Shown: positions 53,788-62,546 of the stretch, piece by piece | Numbering within the stretch: the stretch's first letter is position 1 | Layout of the letters: the number at the start of each line of letters is the position of its first letter | From: Jejuia sp040720935 | GTDB taxonomy: Bacteria > Bacteroidota > Bacteroidia > Flavobacteriales > Flavobacteriaceae | NCBI RefSeq assembly: GCF_040720935.1 | Contig: NZ_JBFDAE010000006.1 | Coordinates: forward strand, 1 to 64,000 | DNA: 64,000 nucleotides | Direction: 5' to 3' | Notes under the pieces: model-generated | Database searches by the model: none | What the model saw: the letters and a program-made list of their open reading frames with translations, nothing else | Told to the model about the DNA's origin: nothing | Position numbers and translations under genes: made by a program

Positions 53788-55107
53788 CTACTCGGCGTTA
53801 TCTAAAAAATCCTTAACGCGTTCAGTTAATTTGTCTAGAAAAGATTTGCGTTCTTTTACAGGCTTTTCTATGTGTTCTTCGCTAACAGTTTCGTCTTTTA
53901 TTTGTTCTTCATAGACTTCTTGCTCTTGCGCCTCAAACTTTTTACGCTCATTGCGTTTTAGTCCGTCAAGCACCAATCCAACAGCTGTTGCATACAATGG
54001 GCTCGTAACATCACTATCACTATCACCGGCTAAATGTTCGTTAGGGTAGCCAATTCTAGTATCCATTCCTGTGATGTATTCCACCAATTGTTTCAGGTGT
54101 TTTAACTGGCTTCCACCACCAGTTAATACAATACCTGCAATTAATTTTTTCTTTTGCTCTTCGTGACCATAATTTTTAATCTCTGCAAAAATTTGCTCCA
54201 CAATTTCAACCACACGGGCGTGGATAATCCGCGATAGGTTTTTAAGCGTTATTTCCTTTGGCTCTCTTCCTCTTAATCCGGGAATTGAAACAATTTCATT
54301 TTCTTTATTTTCTCCTGGCCATGCAGAACCAAACTTTATCTTCAACAATTCAGCTTGTTTTTCTATAATCGAGCAGCCTTCTTTGATATCTTCTGTAATC
54401 ACGTTTCCTCCAAAAGGAATGACTGCGGTATGACGGATAATACCATCTCTAAAAATGGCCAAATCGGTTGTGCCGCCACCTATATCAATCAATGCAACAC
54501 CTGCTTCTTTTTCTTCCTGACTTAAAACAGCATTTGCCGATGCCAGAGGTTCAAGCGTGATACCTTCCAAATTTAAGCCTGAACTTTGAACACAACGCCC
54601 AATATTCCTGATAGACGACACTTGCCCAACCACTACATGGAAATTGGCTTCTAAACGTCCACCATACATGCCAATAGGCTCTTTTATTTCGGCTTGCCCA
54701 TCAATTTTATATTCTTGAGGCAACACATGGATAATTTCTTCACCGGGCAGCATTACCAGTTTATGCACTTGATTGATGAGTCTATCTATATCATCTTCAT
54801 CTATAACCGTTTCAGAATTTGGTCTAGTGATATAATCGCTATGTTGTAAACTACGGATATGTTGACCTGCAATACCAACGGTAACTTCTTCAATTTTAAG
54901 TTCGGCAGTAGCTTCTGCTTCTTGAACAGCTTGCTGGATAGATTGAATTGTTTGCGTAATATTATTAACAACGCCACGGTGCACTCCTAAACTTTTAGAT
55001 TTACCAATACCTAAAATTTCAAGTTTGTCGTACTCATTTTTACGACCAATCATCGCCACAATCTTTGTGGTTCCTATGTCTAAGCCTACTGCTAAATTAT
55101 GTTCCAT
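53788..55107 (-). CDS. ftsA: Cell division protein FtsA
   Basis: A 439-residue actin-like protein that anchors FtsZ to the membrane. ATPase-fold motifs are LAVGLDIGTTKIVAMIG, GVALIDIGGGTTDLAIF and IVLTGGGSQL, and a C-terminal amphipathic helix (KSFLDKLTERVKDFLDNAE) serves as the membrane anchor. It lies between ftsQ (3 bp) and ftsZ. Confidence 0.97.
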   Translation of the reverse strand: MEHNLAVGLDIGTTKIVAMIGRKNEYDKLEILGIGKSKSLGVHRGVVNNITQTIQSIQQAVQEAEATAELKIEEVTVGIAGQHIRSLQHSDYITRPNSETVIDEDDIDRLINQVHKLVMLPGEEIIHVLPQEYKIDGQAEIKEPIGMYGGRLEANFHVVVGQVSSIRNIGRCVQSSGLNLEGITLEPLASANAVLSQEEKEAGVALIDIGGGTTDLAIFRDGIIRHTAVIPFGGNVITEDIKEGCSIIEKQAELLKIKFGSAWPGENKENEIVSIPGLRGREPKEITLKNLSRIIHARVVEIVEQIFAEIKNYGHEEQKKKLIAGIVLTGGGSQLKHLKQLVEYITGMDTRIGYPNEHLAGDSDSDVTSPLYATAVGLVLDGLKRNERKKFEAQEQEVYEEQIKDETVSEEHIEKPVKERKSFLDKLTERVKDFLDNAE

Positions 55108-55110
55108 TTG

Positions 55111-55830
55111 TTACGTTTTGGTACACACCACTTGATTATCAAATTGCAAATTCACTTTACTATACTTGTCCAACGTTTTTTCTTTTAAACTCTTTTTATA
55201 AAACGCTTTCAAGTTATTTATCTTTTTATCCAACAACTTTAAACTTCCCAAATTCACAGTAAAACTGCATTGCCTCAATTTTAAGGCAATGCCTCCATTT
55301 TCACTTTGATGAATCTCTACAACATGTTGCTTTAAAAAATCATCCGTTTCTATTTTACGTGCAACCTTAAAAAGGTGTTGCAAATTATTTTTTTCAACAT
55401 AACCCGTAACCAAAGGCACCCTAGCGGTATAATTAGACGACAACGGCATGAAATTACCCTTATCATCTATATAATAAGATGCGTTTGTGCTTACTCTCGC
55501 AACAGGTCTTTTTTGTTTAATTTCGGCGTTAAGTGTTCCATTTACAGCAACATACACTTCAGCCGATTTTATCATGGGATTAGATTTCAGGGCAGATTCT
55601 AATTCGTTCAAATCTAAAGTTTCTTTAGGCATTTTTTTAACACTCCCCTGATTTTGTATTAACAATTTACTAACAGCCTCATGGGTTATAAAAAGATTGT
55701 TATCGCCTAAAAACGAAATATTAGGTTTTGATATTTCCCGCGCTTTATTTTTAACAGAAGTAAACGCATACAAAACCACCACAAATAGTAGCAAACCCAA
55801 CATTTTTATATAATTCCAATTAACTCGCAC
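55111..55830 (-). CDS. ftsQ: Cell division protein FtsQ
   Basis: A 239-residue bitopic membrane protein with one N-terminal helix (YIKMLGLLLFVVVLYAF) and a periplasmic POTRA-like plus beta domain. It bridges cytoplasmic and periplasmic divisome parts. It overlaps the murC end by about 11 bp. Sequence divergence is high in this family, so position in the cluster is the main support. Confidence 0.93.
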   Translation of the reverse strand: MRVNWNYIKMLGLLLFVVVLYAFTSVKNKAREISKPNISFLGDNNLFITHEAVSKLLIQNQGSVKKMPKETLDLNELESALKSNPMIKSAEVYVAVNGTLNAEIKQKRPVARVSTNASYYIDDKGNFMPLSSNYTARVPLVTGYVEKNNLQHLFKVARKIETDDFLKQHVVEIHQSENGGIALKLRQCSFTVNLGSLKLLDKKINNLKAFYKKSLKEKTLDKYSKVNLQFDNQVVCTKT

Positions 55831-57172
55831 TACTTAATTCTTTTTTAATATGTTTTACTTCTTCGCCTATATCTCCAGCCCCTATGGTTAAAATAGCTTG
55901 AGCTTCACTTTTATGTATTTCTGAAATTAAATCAGATTTATTGACTAATTTTTTATTAGGATTCTCAATTTTATTTAACAACCAAGTTGATGTCACGCCT
56001 TCAATTGGCAGTTCTCTTGCTGGATAAATATCTAACAGTAACAATTCATCAAACTGTGATAAACTTTTAGCAAAATCATCTATAAAATCTCGTGTTCTAC
56101 TGTATAAATGAGGTTGAAATATGGCTAGTACTTTTTTATCTGGATACATTTCCCGAACCGCACCGTGAACTGCATTAATTTCTTCAGGATGATGTGCATA
56201 ATCATCAATAAAAACCAAATCATCCGTTTTAATATGATACGTAAAGCGACGTTTTACACCTTTATAAGTTTCTAATGCTTCGGAAAGTTGTTGATAAGAG
56301 CACCCAAATTCTGAAGCCATTGCAAAAGCGATTAATGCGTTAGACAAATTGTGTCTTCCTGGTAAATTAAATTTTAAATTCTGGAGAACTGTTTTCGGCG
56401 TTTTAATATCAAAAATATAACTCCCATTTTCTATTTTTATATTTTGAATTGAATAATCTGCATCATCTTCAATACCATAAGTAATGCCTTTTAAAGGCAA
56501 ACCATTTTTAACAAATAGCTTTCCGTTAGGTTTTATTTTTTTAGAAAAGTCTTCAAATGATCTTTTTAATTCCGAAGCATCTCCATAAATATCCAAATGG
56601 TCTGCATCCATTGAAGTGATGCATGCCAAATTTGGGGATAATGTCAAGAATGACCTATCGAATTCATCGGCTTCAACTACTGAAACCTCATCGCCATTCA
56701 ATATTAAATTAGAATTGTAATTTTCACTTATGCCACCTAAAAAAGCGGTTAGCTTCACATTACATGCATACATTATATGTCCTAATATACTTGTCGTTGT
56801 CGTTTTGCCATGCGTTCCTGCAACTGCTAAACAAAAAGTGTTTTCTGTAATTAAGCCTAAAATTTGAGAACGTTTCATCACCTTAAAACCATGCGACATA
56901 AAATAGTTTAACTCTGAATGTTGCTTTGGAATTGCTGGCGTGTAAATGATTAAGGTTTCATCACTATTTAGAAACGCACTATCAACCTTATCAATATCAT
57001 CTTCAAAATGAACCGAAATACCAAATTCTTCTAACCCTTTGGTTATTTCGGTTGAAGTTTTATCATAACCCGAAACGTTTTTGCCAATAGATTTAAAATA
57101 GCGCGCCAAAGCACTCATACCGATACCACCGATACCCACGAAAAAGACGTTATGTACACTATTCAAATTCAT
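55820..57172 (-). CDS. murC: UDP-N-acetylmuramate--L-alanine ligase
   Basis: A 450-residue Mur ligase adding L-alanine to UDP-MurNAc. Motifs are VFFVGIGGIGMSALARY, the ATP loop AGTHGKTTTTS, the metal-site VVEADEFDRSFL, and DDYAHHPEEI. Start at 57172 overlaps murG by four bases. Confidence 0.97.
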   Translation of the reverse strand: MNLNSVHNVFFVGIGGIGMSALARYFKSIGKNVSGYDKTSTEITKGLEEFGISVHFEDDIDKVDSAFLNSDETLIIYTPAIPKQHSELNYFMSHGFKVMKRSQILGLITENTFCLAVAGTHGKTTTTSILGHIMYACNVKLTAFLGGISENYNSNLILNGDEVSVVEADEFDRSFLTLSPNLACITSMDADHLDIYGDASELKRSFEDFSKKIKPNGKLFVKNGLPLKGITYGIEDDADYSIQNIKIENGSYIFDIKTPKTVLQNLKFNLPGRHNLSNALIAFAMASEFGCSYQQLSEALETYKGVKRRFTYHIKTDDLVFIDDYAHHPEEINAVHGAVREMYPDKKVLAIFQPHLYSRTRDFIDDFAKSLSQFDELLLLDIYPARELPIEGVTSTWLLNKIENPNKKLVNKSDLISEIHKSEAQAILTIGAGDIGEEVKHIKKELSSAS

Positions 57173-58272
57173 TTATTAAGCAATATTTCTACTTCTTCAA
57201 CTATATCTTTTGTTGCATTTACCAATGCTAATTTTTTAATATTTGCTCCTAATTCTTTTTGCTTTTCCCGTGACGCGATTAATTGTGAAAATTTGTTTTC
57301 AAAATCCACATCCAAATCACTTTCCCTAATCAATAACGCTGCGTCTCTATTTACAATTGCCATTGCGTTTTTGGTTTGATGATCTTCAGCTACGTTTGGC
57401 GATGGCACAAAAATAACCGGCTTACCAACGATGCATAATTCCGACACCGAACTTGCTCCGGCTCTCGAAATAATAATATCTGCGGCTGCATAAGCTAAAT
57501 CCATTCTATTTAAAAACTGGTGCACTTGAACATTTTTGGTATTGCCATATAATTTATACTGCTCATAGTAAAGCTTACCACATTGCCAAATGATTTGCAC
57601 ATTTTGAGTATCAAAATAATCGAGTTCTTTTTCAATCAATTGATTGATACGTCTTGAACCCAAACTTCCGCCTAAAACCAACAACGTATATTTCCCATGT
57701 TTTAAATCGAAATGATTTTTAGCTTCAACTGTTTTTTCGTCAATGCTCAACAAATCTTGTCGTACAGGGTTTCCAGTAATTTTAATTTTTTCCTTTGGAA
57801 AAAACCGTTCTAATCCTTTATAAGCTACACATATTTTATGTGCTTTTTTTGACAATAATTTATTGGTAATTCCAGGATATGAATTTTGTTCTTGTATCAA
57901 CGTTGGAATATTTTTTGAAGCTGCCACATATAGTAACGGTCCGCTTGCAAAACCACCAGTTCCAATGGCCACATCTGGCTTAAAAGATTTCACAATCTTA
58001 CGGGCTTTCCAAAGACTACTTATCAATTTAAACGGAAACATTAAGTTTTTTAATGTCAAATTTCTTTGGATTCCAGTAATCCAAAGCCCTTTGATATCAT
58101 ATCCAGCTTGCGGTACTTTCTCCATCTCCATTCTATCTTTAGCACCGACAAACAAAAATTTAGCTTCAGGGTATTTTGACTTTAACGCATTGGCAATAGC
58201 AATCGCAGGATAGATATGACCACCAGTGCCACCTCCTGATAAAATGATGTTATATTGCTTTGATTCTGCCAC
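57169..58272 (-). CDS. murG: UDP-GlcNAc:lipid-linked MurNAc-pentapeptide transferase
   Basis: A 367-residue GT28 glycosyltransferase that converts lipid I to lipid II at the inner face of the membrane. Motifs are IILSGGGTGGHIYPAIAIAN, LVLGGSLGSRRIN, and the UDP-GlcNAc site ISRAGASSVSELCIVGKPVI with PSPNVAEDHQTKNA. Confidence 0.97.
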   Translation of the reverse strand: MAESKQYNIILSGGGTGGHIYPAIAIANALKSKYPEAKFLFVGAKDRMEMEKVPQAGYDIKGLWITGIQRNLTLKNLMFPFKLISSLWKARKIVKSFKPDVAIGTGGFASGPLLYVAASKNIPTLIQEQNSYPGITNKLLSKKAHKICVAYKGLERFFPKEKIKITGNPVRQDLLSIDEKTVEAKNHFDLKHGKYTLLVLGGSLGSRRINQLIEKELDYFDTQNVQIIWQCGKLYYEQYKLYGNTKNVQVHQFLNRMDLAYAAADIIISRAGASSVSELCIVGKPVIFVPSPNVAEDHQTKNAMAIVNRDAALLIRESDLDVDFENKFSQLIASREKQKELGANIKKLALVNATKDIVEEVEILLNK

Positions 58273-58327
58273 TAATGCTACTTTATTATATTAATACCTA
58301 CAAGGTTTTAAAAACCTCGCAGGATAA

Positions 58328-59542
58328 TTATATTGCTTCCGAAAGGATTTCCAACGGATTGTCTTCATTTATCTCTTGTTCTTTTATTTCTTCTCTTCTT
58401 GCACTTACGCTTAATATGATTCCTAATGCTAAACAAGTCATCCAAATAGATGTTCCTCCACTACTTATAAGCGGTAATGTTTGCCCCGTTACCGGAAATA
58501 ATTCTACTGCCACAGCCATATTTATTAATGCCTGAAATACAATAGGCAAACCAACACCTAATACCAACAATTTACCAAAAACCGAATCGGATTTTTGCGC
58601 CACAATAACCACTCTAAACAGCAACCATAAATACATAAGCATTATTAAGAACCCTCCAATTAAGCCATATTCTTCTATAATTATTGCAAAAATAAAATCG
58701 GATGATGATTGTGGTAAAAAGTTTTTCTGAACACTTTTACCAGGGCCTACACCATAAACACTTCCTGTTGCAATTGCTATTTTAGCTTTTTCTATTTGAT
58801 AATCGGCTTCGGTATCTTCTCCGTTTGCGAAGTTTTTAATTCTATTTTCCCAAGTATTAACTTTTACCCTTAAAGGTCCATTCGTCATTTTAGCAACTAA
58901 CACAAAGAATGTTAATGCTACCAATCCAGACCCTAATATTATTGCTAAATATTTTATGGGATAGCCGCCCAAAAATACCAACACCAAAACCATGGTAAAT
59001 ATGATGGCTGTGGTAGAAAAATTTGAAGGCAAAATCAATGCTAAAATTAGAAAAACAGGCATCCATAATGGCACTATTGAAGACTTAAACGTAATCTCTT
59101 TATCCTGCATTTTAGATAAATAACGCGCCACATACACCATTAAAACTACCGCTGCAAAGGTTGACGTTTGAAACGACATGTTCACAAACGGTATTTGAAT
59201 CCATCTACTTGCACTTGCGCCCTCAACTGTTGTGCCTTGTAAAATTGTAATGGTCAATAACACCAATACAATAGGAATCATAACCAACGATAAGCCTCTA
59301 AAATAGCGATACGGAATTTTATGAACCCCATACATTATAAAAAACCCTAGCACCAAATGCACAAAATGTTTTATTAAAAGTGTAAACGTATTGCTCCCTC
59401 CAGCTTTATAAGCTAAATTGCTTGCAGCACTATAGACCGGTAAAAACGATAGAATAGCCAATAGTGCCACTATTGCCCAAATTAACCGGTCTCCTTTTAT
59501 GTTTTTAAATATTTGCTGCATCCTATCTGTTCTTTCGGACAT
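58328..59542 (-). CDS. ftsW: Lipid II polymerase/flippase FtsW
   Basis: A 404-residue SEDS-family protein with about ten membrane helices and the motif YGVGPGKSVQKNFLPQSSSD, as well as IIEEYGLIGG. It is the divisome peptidoglycan polymerase. The start at 59542 gives the usual cytoplasmic N-terminus. Confidence 0.96.
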   Translation of the reverse strand: MSERTDRMQQIFKNIKGDRLIWAIVALLAILSFLPVYSAASNLAYKAGGSNTFTLLIKHFVHLVLGFFIMYGVHKIPYRYFRGLSLVMIPIVLVLLTITILQGTTVEGASASRWIQIPFVNMSFQTSTFAAVVLMVYVARYLSKMQDKEITFKSSIVPLWMPVFLILALILPSNFSTTAIIFTMVLVLVFLGGYPIKYLAIILGSGLVALTFFVLVAKMTNGPLRVKVNTWENRIKNFANGEDTEADYQIEKAKIAIATGSVYGVGPGKSVQKNFLPQSSSDFIFAIIIEEYGLIGGFLIMLMYLWLLFRVVIVAQKSDSVFGKLLVLGVGLPIVFQALINMAVAVELFPVTGQTLPLISSGGTSIWMTCLALGIILSVSARREEIKEQEINEDNPLEILSEAI

Positions 59543-59677
59543 TTTAACTCACTAATTATTACTTTTTTTTGTTGATTCGTTGAATCTTAGATTTCCCGAA
59601 GGGAAGAATTTGCTATTTTAATTATTATTTAATTTCCACATCAGTTTCTTCCCTATGGGAAGATTAAGATGGGCTTT

Positions 59678-61066
59678 TTACAAATTTCTTACTGCATTTT
59701 TAAACTGACGTCCTCTATCTTCATAATTTTCAAACAAATCAAAACTTGCGCAAGCAGGAGATAACAATACATTATCGCCCGCCTCAGCAACTTTATAAGC
59801 AATTTTAACAGCTTCGCTCATAAATTGTGTTTCGATGATGATATCTACCATATTTCCAAATTCGTTCATTAACTTTTCGTTATCAACACCTAAACAAATA
59901 ATAGCTTTTACTTTTTCGTTTACAAAAGGGAACAACTCCCTATAATCGTTGCCTTTATCAACACCTCCAACAATCCAAACCGTGGGCGCATCCATACTTT
60001 CCAAAGCATAATATGTAGCGTTTACGTTTGTAGCTTTAGAATCGTTTATATACTGTACTTTATTAATTTTAAGCACTTGCTCAAGTCTGTGTTCAACCCC
60101 TTGAAAGTTCTCTAAACTCTCACGAATGGTTTGCTTTCTTATTTTCAACAAATGGGCTACCGTTGAAGCGGCCATTGCGTTTTTAATATTGTGTTTCCCT
60201 TCTAAGGCTAAATTAGTAGTTGGCATAATTATCTGGTTATTATCTATCGTTATTATTAGTTTGTTGTTTTCAAAATAGGCACCGTTTTCAATCTTTTTTT
60301 CTAATGAAAATGGCAATACTGTGGCTTGAACGGGATTGGTTTTCAAATGATTAGTAATCACTTCATCATCTGCATCATAAATCAAATAATCATCTTTAGT
60401 TTGATTCATTGCTATTCTGAATTTAGATCTGATATAATTTTCAAATTGATAATCATATCTATCTAAATGATCTGGTGTAATGTTGAGCAATACTGCTATT
60501 TTCGGTTTAAAATCGACACTATCATCTAATTGAAAACTGCTGATTTCCAAAACGTAATTCTCATGATCCTTTTCAAGGATTTGTTTTGCAAAACTATCGC
60601 CGATGTTACCCGCCAAACCAACATTCAATGCACCCTTTAATATATGATGCGTCAAGGTTGCTGTGGTTGTTTTCCCGTTACTACCCGTAATTCCAATTAA
60701 CGTTGCATCCGTAAATTTTGAAGCAAATTCAATTTCTGAAACAATTGCAATGCCTTTATTTCTAATTGCTTTTACCAAAGGCACCTTATCAGGAATCCCA
60801 GGGCTTTTCATCACAACATCGGCATTTAAAATTTTAGCTTCTGAATGTTGACCTTCCTCCCACTCAATCTCATTATGTATAAGAACTTCTTTATATGATG
60901 CTTTTATTTTCCCTTTATCGGAAACAAAAACAGTATAGCCTTTTGCTTTTCCTAAAAGTGCTGTACCCACTCCGCTTTCTCCACCGCCCAATATGACTAA
61001 AAAGCCTCCTCCAACTCCTCCAAAGGAGGAGCGCTTCTTACTCGGTTGCTTTTCTTTTGTATTCAA
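59678..61066 (-). CDS. murD: UDP-N-acetylmuramoylalanine--D-glutamate ligase, N-terminus altered by a repeat
   Basis: A 462-residue Mur ligase adding D-glutamate. Normal motifs are VILGGGESGVGTALLGKAKG, the ATP loop GITGSNGKTTTATL, and NDSKATNVNATYYALES. The family N-terminus would begin just before LVILGGG. Instead the frame runs upstream through SSFGGVGGGF, encoded by a palindromic repeat element (61000-61045), to an ATG at 61066. Either the repeat is translated or a rare start (TTG/ATA near 60992) is used. The rest of the protein is intact. Confidence 0.9.
   Translation of the reverse strand: MNTKEKQPSKKRSSFGGVGGGFLVILGGGESGVGTALLGKAKGYTVFVSDKGKIKASYKEVLIHNEIEWEEGQHSEAKILNADVVMKSPGIPDKVPLVKAIRNKGIAIVSEIEFASKFTDATLIGITGSNGKTTTATLTHHILKGALNVGLAGNIGDSFAKQILEKDHENYVLEISSFQLDDSVDFKPKIAVLLNITPDHLDRYDYQFENYIRSKFRIAMNQTKDDYLIYDADDEVITNHLKTNPVQATVLPFSLEKKIENGAYFENNKLIITIDNNQIIMPTTNLALEGKHNIKNAMAASTVAHLLKIRKQTIRESLENFQGVEHRLEQVLKINKVQYINDSKATNVNATYYALESMDAPTVWIVGGVDKGNDYRELFPFVNEKVKAIICLGVDNEKLMNEFGNMVDIIIETQFMSEAVKIAYKVAEAGDNVLLSPACASFDLFENYEDRGRQFKNAVRNL
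61000..61045. repeat. Short palindromic element fused into the murD 5' end
   Basis: AAGCCTCCTCCAACTCCTCC-AAA-GGAGGAGCGCTTCTTACTCGG. The inner CTCCTCC/GGAGGAG pairs. The same framework with different bases occurs at 46641-46700 beside glpK. Confidence 0.7.
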
Positions 61067-61085
61067 TTACTCTTTCTTTTTAGGA

Positions 61086-61128
61086 GATTCCCGTCCCTGC
61101 CTGCCAGCAGGCAGATTCGCGGGAATGA
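61086..61128. repeat. CCTGCC/CCCG palindrome between mraY and murD
   Basis: GATTCCCG...CGGGAATG arms enclose CCTGCCTGCCAGCAGGCAG (61096-61114). Family members also occur at 18384 and 44980. Confidence 0.6.
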
Positions 61129-61138
61129 CAAAAATTTA

Positions 61139-62374
61139 TTATCTAATTTTCAATGTTACTATTGTTATAATCGCCAATAGGATACCTACAATCCAAAAAC
61201 GCGTTACTATCTTACTTTCGTGATAACCTAGTTTTTGATAATGGTGATGTAACGGCGACATTTTAAAAATGCGTCGCCCCTCGCCATATTTCTTTTTAGT
61301 GTATTTAAACCAACTTACCTGCATAACCACGGATAGATTTTCTGCTAAAAAAATACCACACAATAAAGGAATCAACCATTCTTTTCTAACTGCAATTGCA
61401 ATAACAGCGATGATTCCTCCAATGGTTAAACTCCCTGTATCTCCCATAAACACTTGTGCTGGATATGTGTTATACCATAAGAAACCAATTAAAGCACCCA
61501 CAAATGCAGCGATATAAATTGTAATTTCTTCTACCCTTGGGATGTACATGATATTGAGATAATCTGAAAAAATGATGTTACCAGAAACCCATGCAAAAAT
61601 CCCCAAAGTGAGTACTATAATGGCAGAAGTTCCTGCTGCCAGCCCATCGATACCATCAGTAAGATTTGCACCGTTAGAAACTGCGGTGATTATAAAAATG
61701 ACGGCTAGAATAAAAATTACCCACGCGTATTTTTCCAATTCTGGACTTATCCAAGTAATTAAGTCGGCATAATCAAACTCGTTCCCTTTTACAAATGGAA
61801 TTGTTGTTTTGGTTGATTTCTCTTCAGGTTTAAATTCTTTTACACGAAAAGTATTTTGAAACATTACTTGTTCCTGTTGCGCAACTGGCAGCTCTTCTTT
61901 TATAGTTACTTCAGAATGAAAAAAGAAAGTAGCACCGACAATTACACCAAGCCCAATTTGCCCAAGTACTTTAAACCGACCTTTCAGACCATCCTTGTCG
62001 TTTCTAAATTTTTTAATATAATCGTCCAAAAACCCGATGATGCCCATCCAAATTGTAGTTACAATAAGCACTATGACATAGATATTATCAAGCTTTGCCA
62101 ATAAGAATACAGGGATTAAAGTTGCTAGAATAATAATGAGCCCACCCATAGTTGGTGTACCTGCTTTTTCTACTTGTCCATCTAACCCTAAATCCCGTAT
62201 GGTTTCACCCATTTGTTTTCTTTGCAGAAACCGAATAATGCGCTTTCCGTAAATTGTAGAAATCAACAACGACAGAATCATTGCCAAAGCAGCCCTAAAT
62301 GTTAAGAACCCAAAAAGCGTAGCTCCAGGGAATTGGAATTGTTTTTCTAAATATTCAAATAGATAATAAAGCAT
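61139..62374 (-). CDS. mraY: Phospho-N-acetylmuramoyl-pentapeptide transferase
   Basis: A 411-residue polytopic membrane enzyme making lipid I. Motifs are GTPTMGGLIIIL, IGFLDDYIKKFRNDKDGLKG, ANLTDGIDGLAAGTSAII, GDTGSLTIGGIIAV and the catalytic-histidine HHHYQKLGYHESKIVTRFW. About 50 residues of extra sequence between helices (residues about 155-210) are common in this phylum. Confidence 0.97.
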   Translation of the reverse strand: MLYYLFEYLEKQFQFPGATLFGFLTFRAALAMILSLLISTIYGKRIIRFLQRKQMGETIRDLGLDGQVEKAGTPTMGGLIIILATLIPVFLLAKLDNIYVIVLIVTTIWMGIIGFLDDYIKKFRNDKDGLKGRFKVLGQIGLGVIVGATFFFHSEVTIKEELPVAQQEQVMFQNTFRVKEFKPEEKSTKTTIPFVKGNEFDYADLITWISPELEKYAWVIFILAVIFIITAVSNGANLTDGIDGLAAGTSAIIVLTLGIFAWVSGNIIFSDYLNIMYIPRVEEITIYIAAFVGALIGFLWYNTYPAQVFMGDTGSLTIGGIIAVIAIAVRKEWLIPLLCGIFLAENLSVVMQVSWFKYTKKKYGEGRRIFKMSPLHHHYQKLGYHESKIVTRFWIVGILLAIITIVTLKIR

Positions 62375-62490
62375 TTATACTTTTATTTAATGAAATTCTT
62401 CGACAAGCTTCACTTACTACTTTCAATGAAAATATATTTCCATTTTAGTAATGCCCTGCATAAAATTATCATATTGTTTTTTACTTCCAT

Positions 62491-62546
62491 CTTCGGTCTT
62501 CCGCCTTCCGTCTTCGGTCTTCGGACTTCGGTCTTCCAACTTCTCA
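62491..62546. repeat. Heptanucleotide tandem repeat (CTTCGGT-type)
   Basis: Eight consecutive 7-mers (CTTCGGT, CTTCCGC, CTTCCGT, CTTCGGT, CTTCGGA, CTTCGGT, CTTCCAA, CTTCTCA), the last overlapping the murE stop codon. The consensus resembles the array at 22917-22993. Confidence 0.75.
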
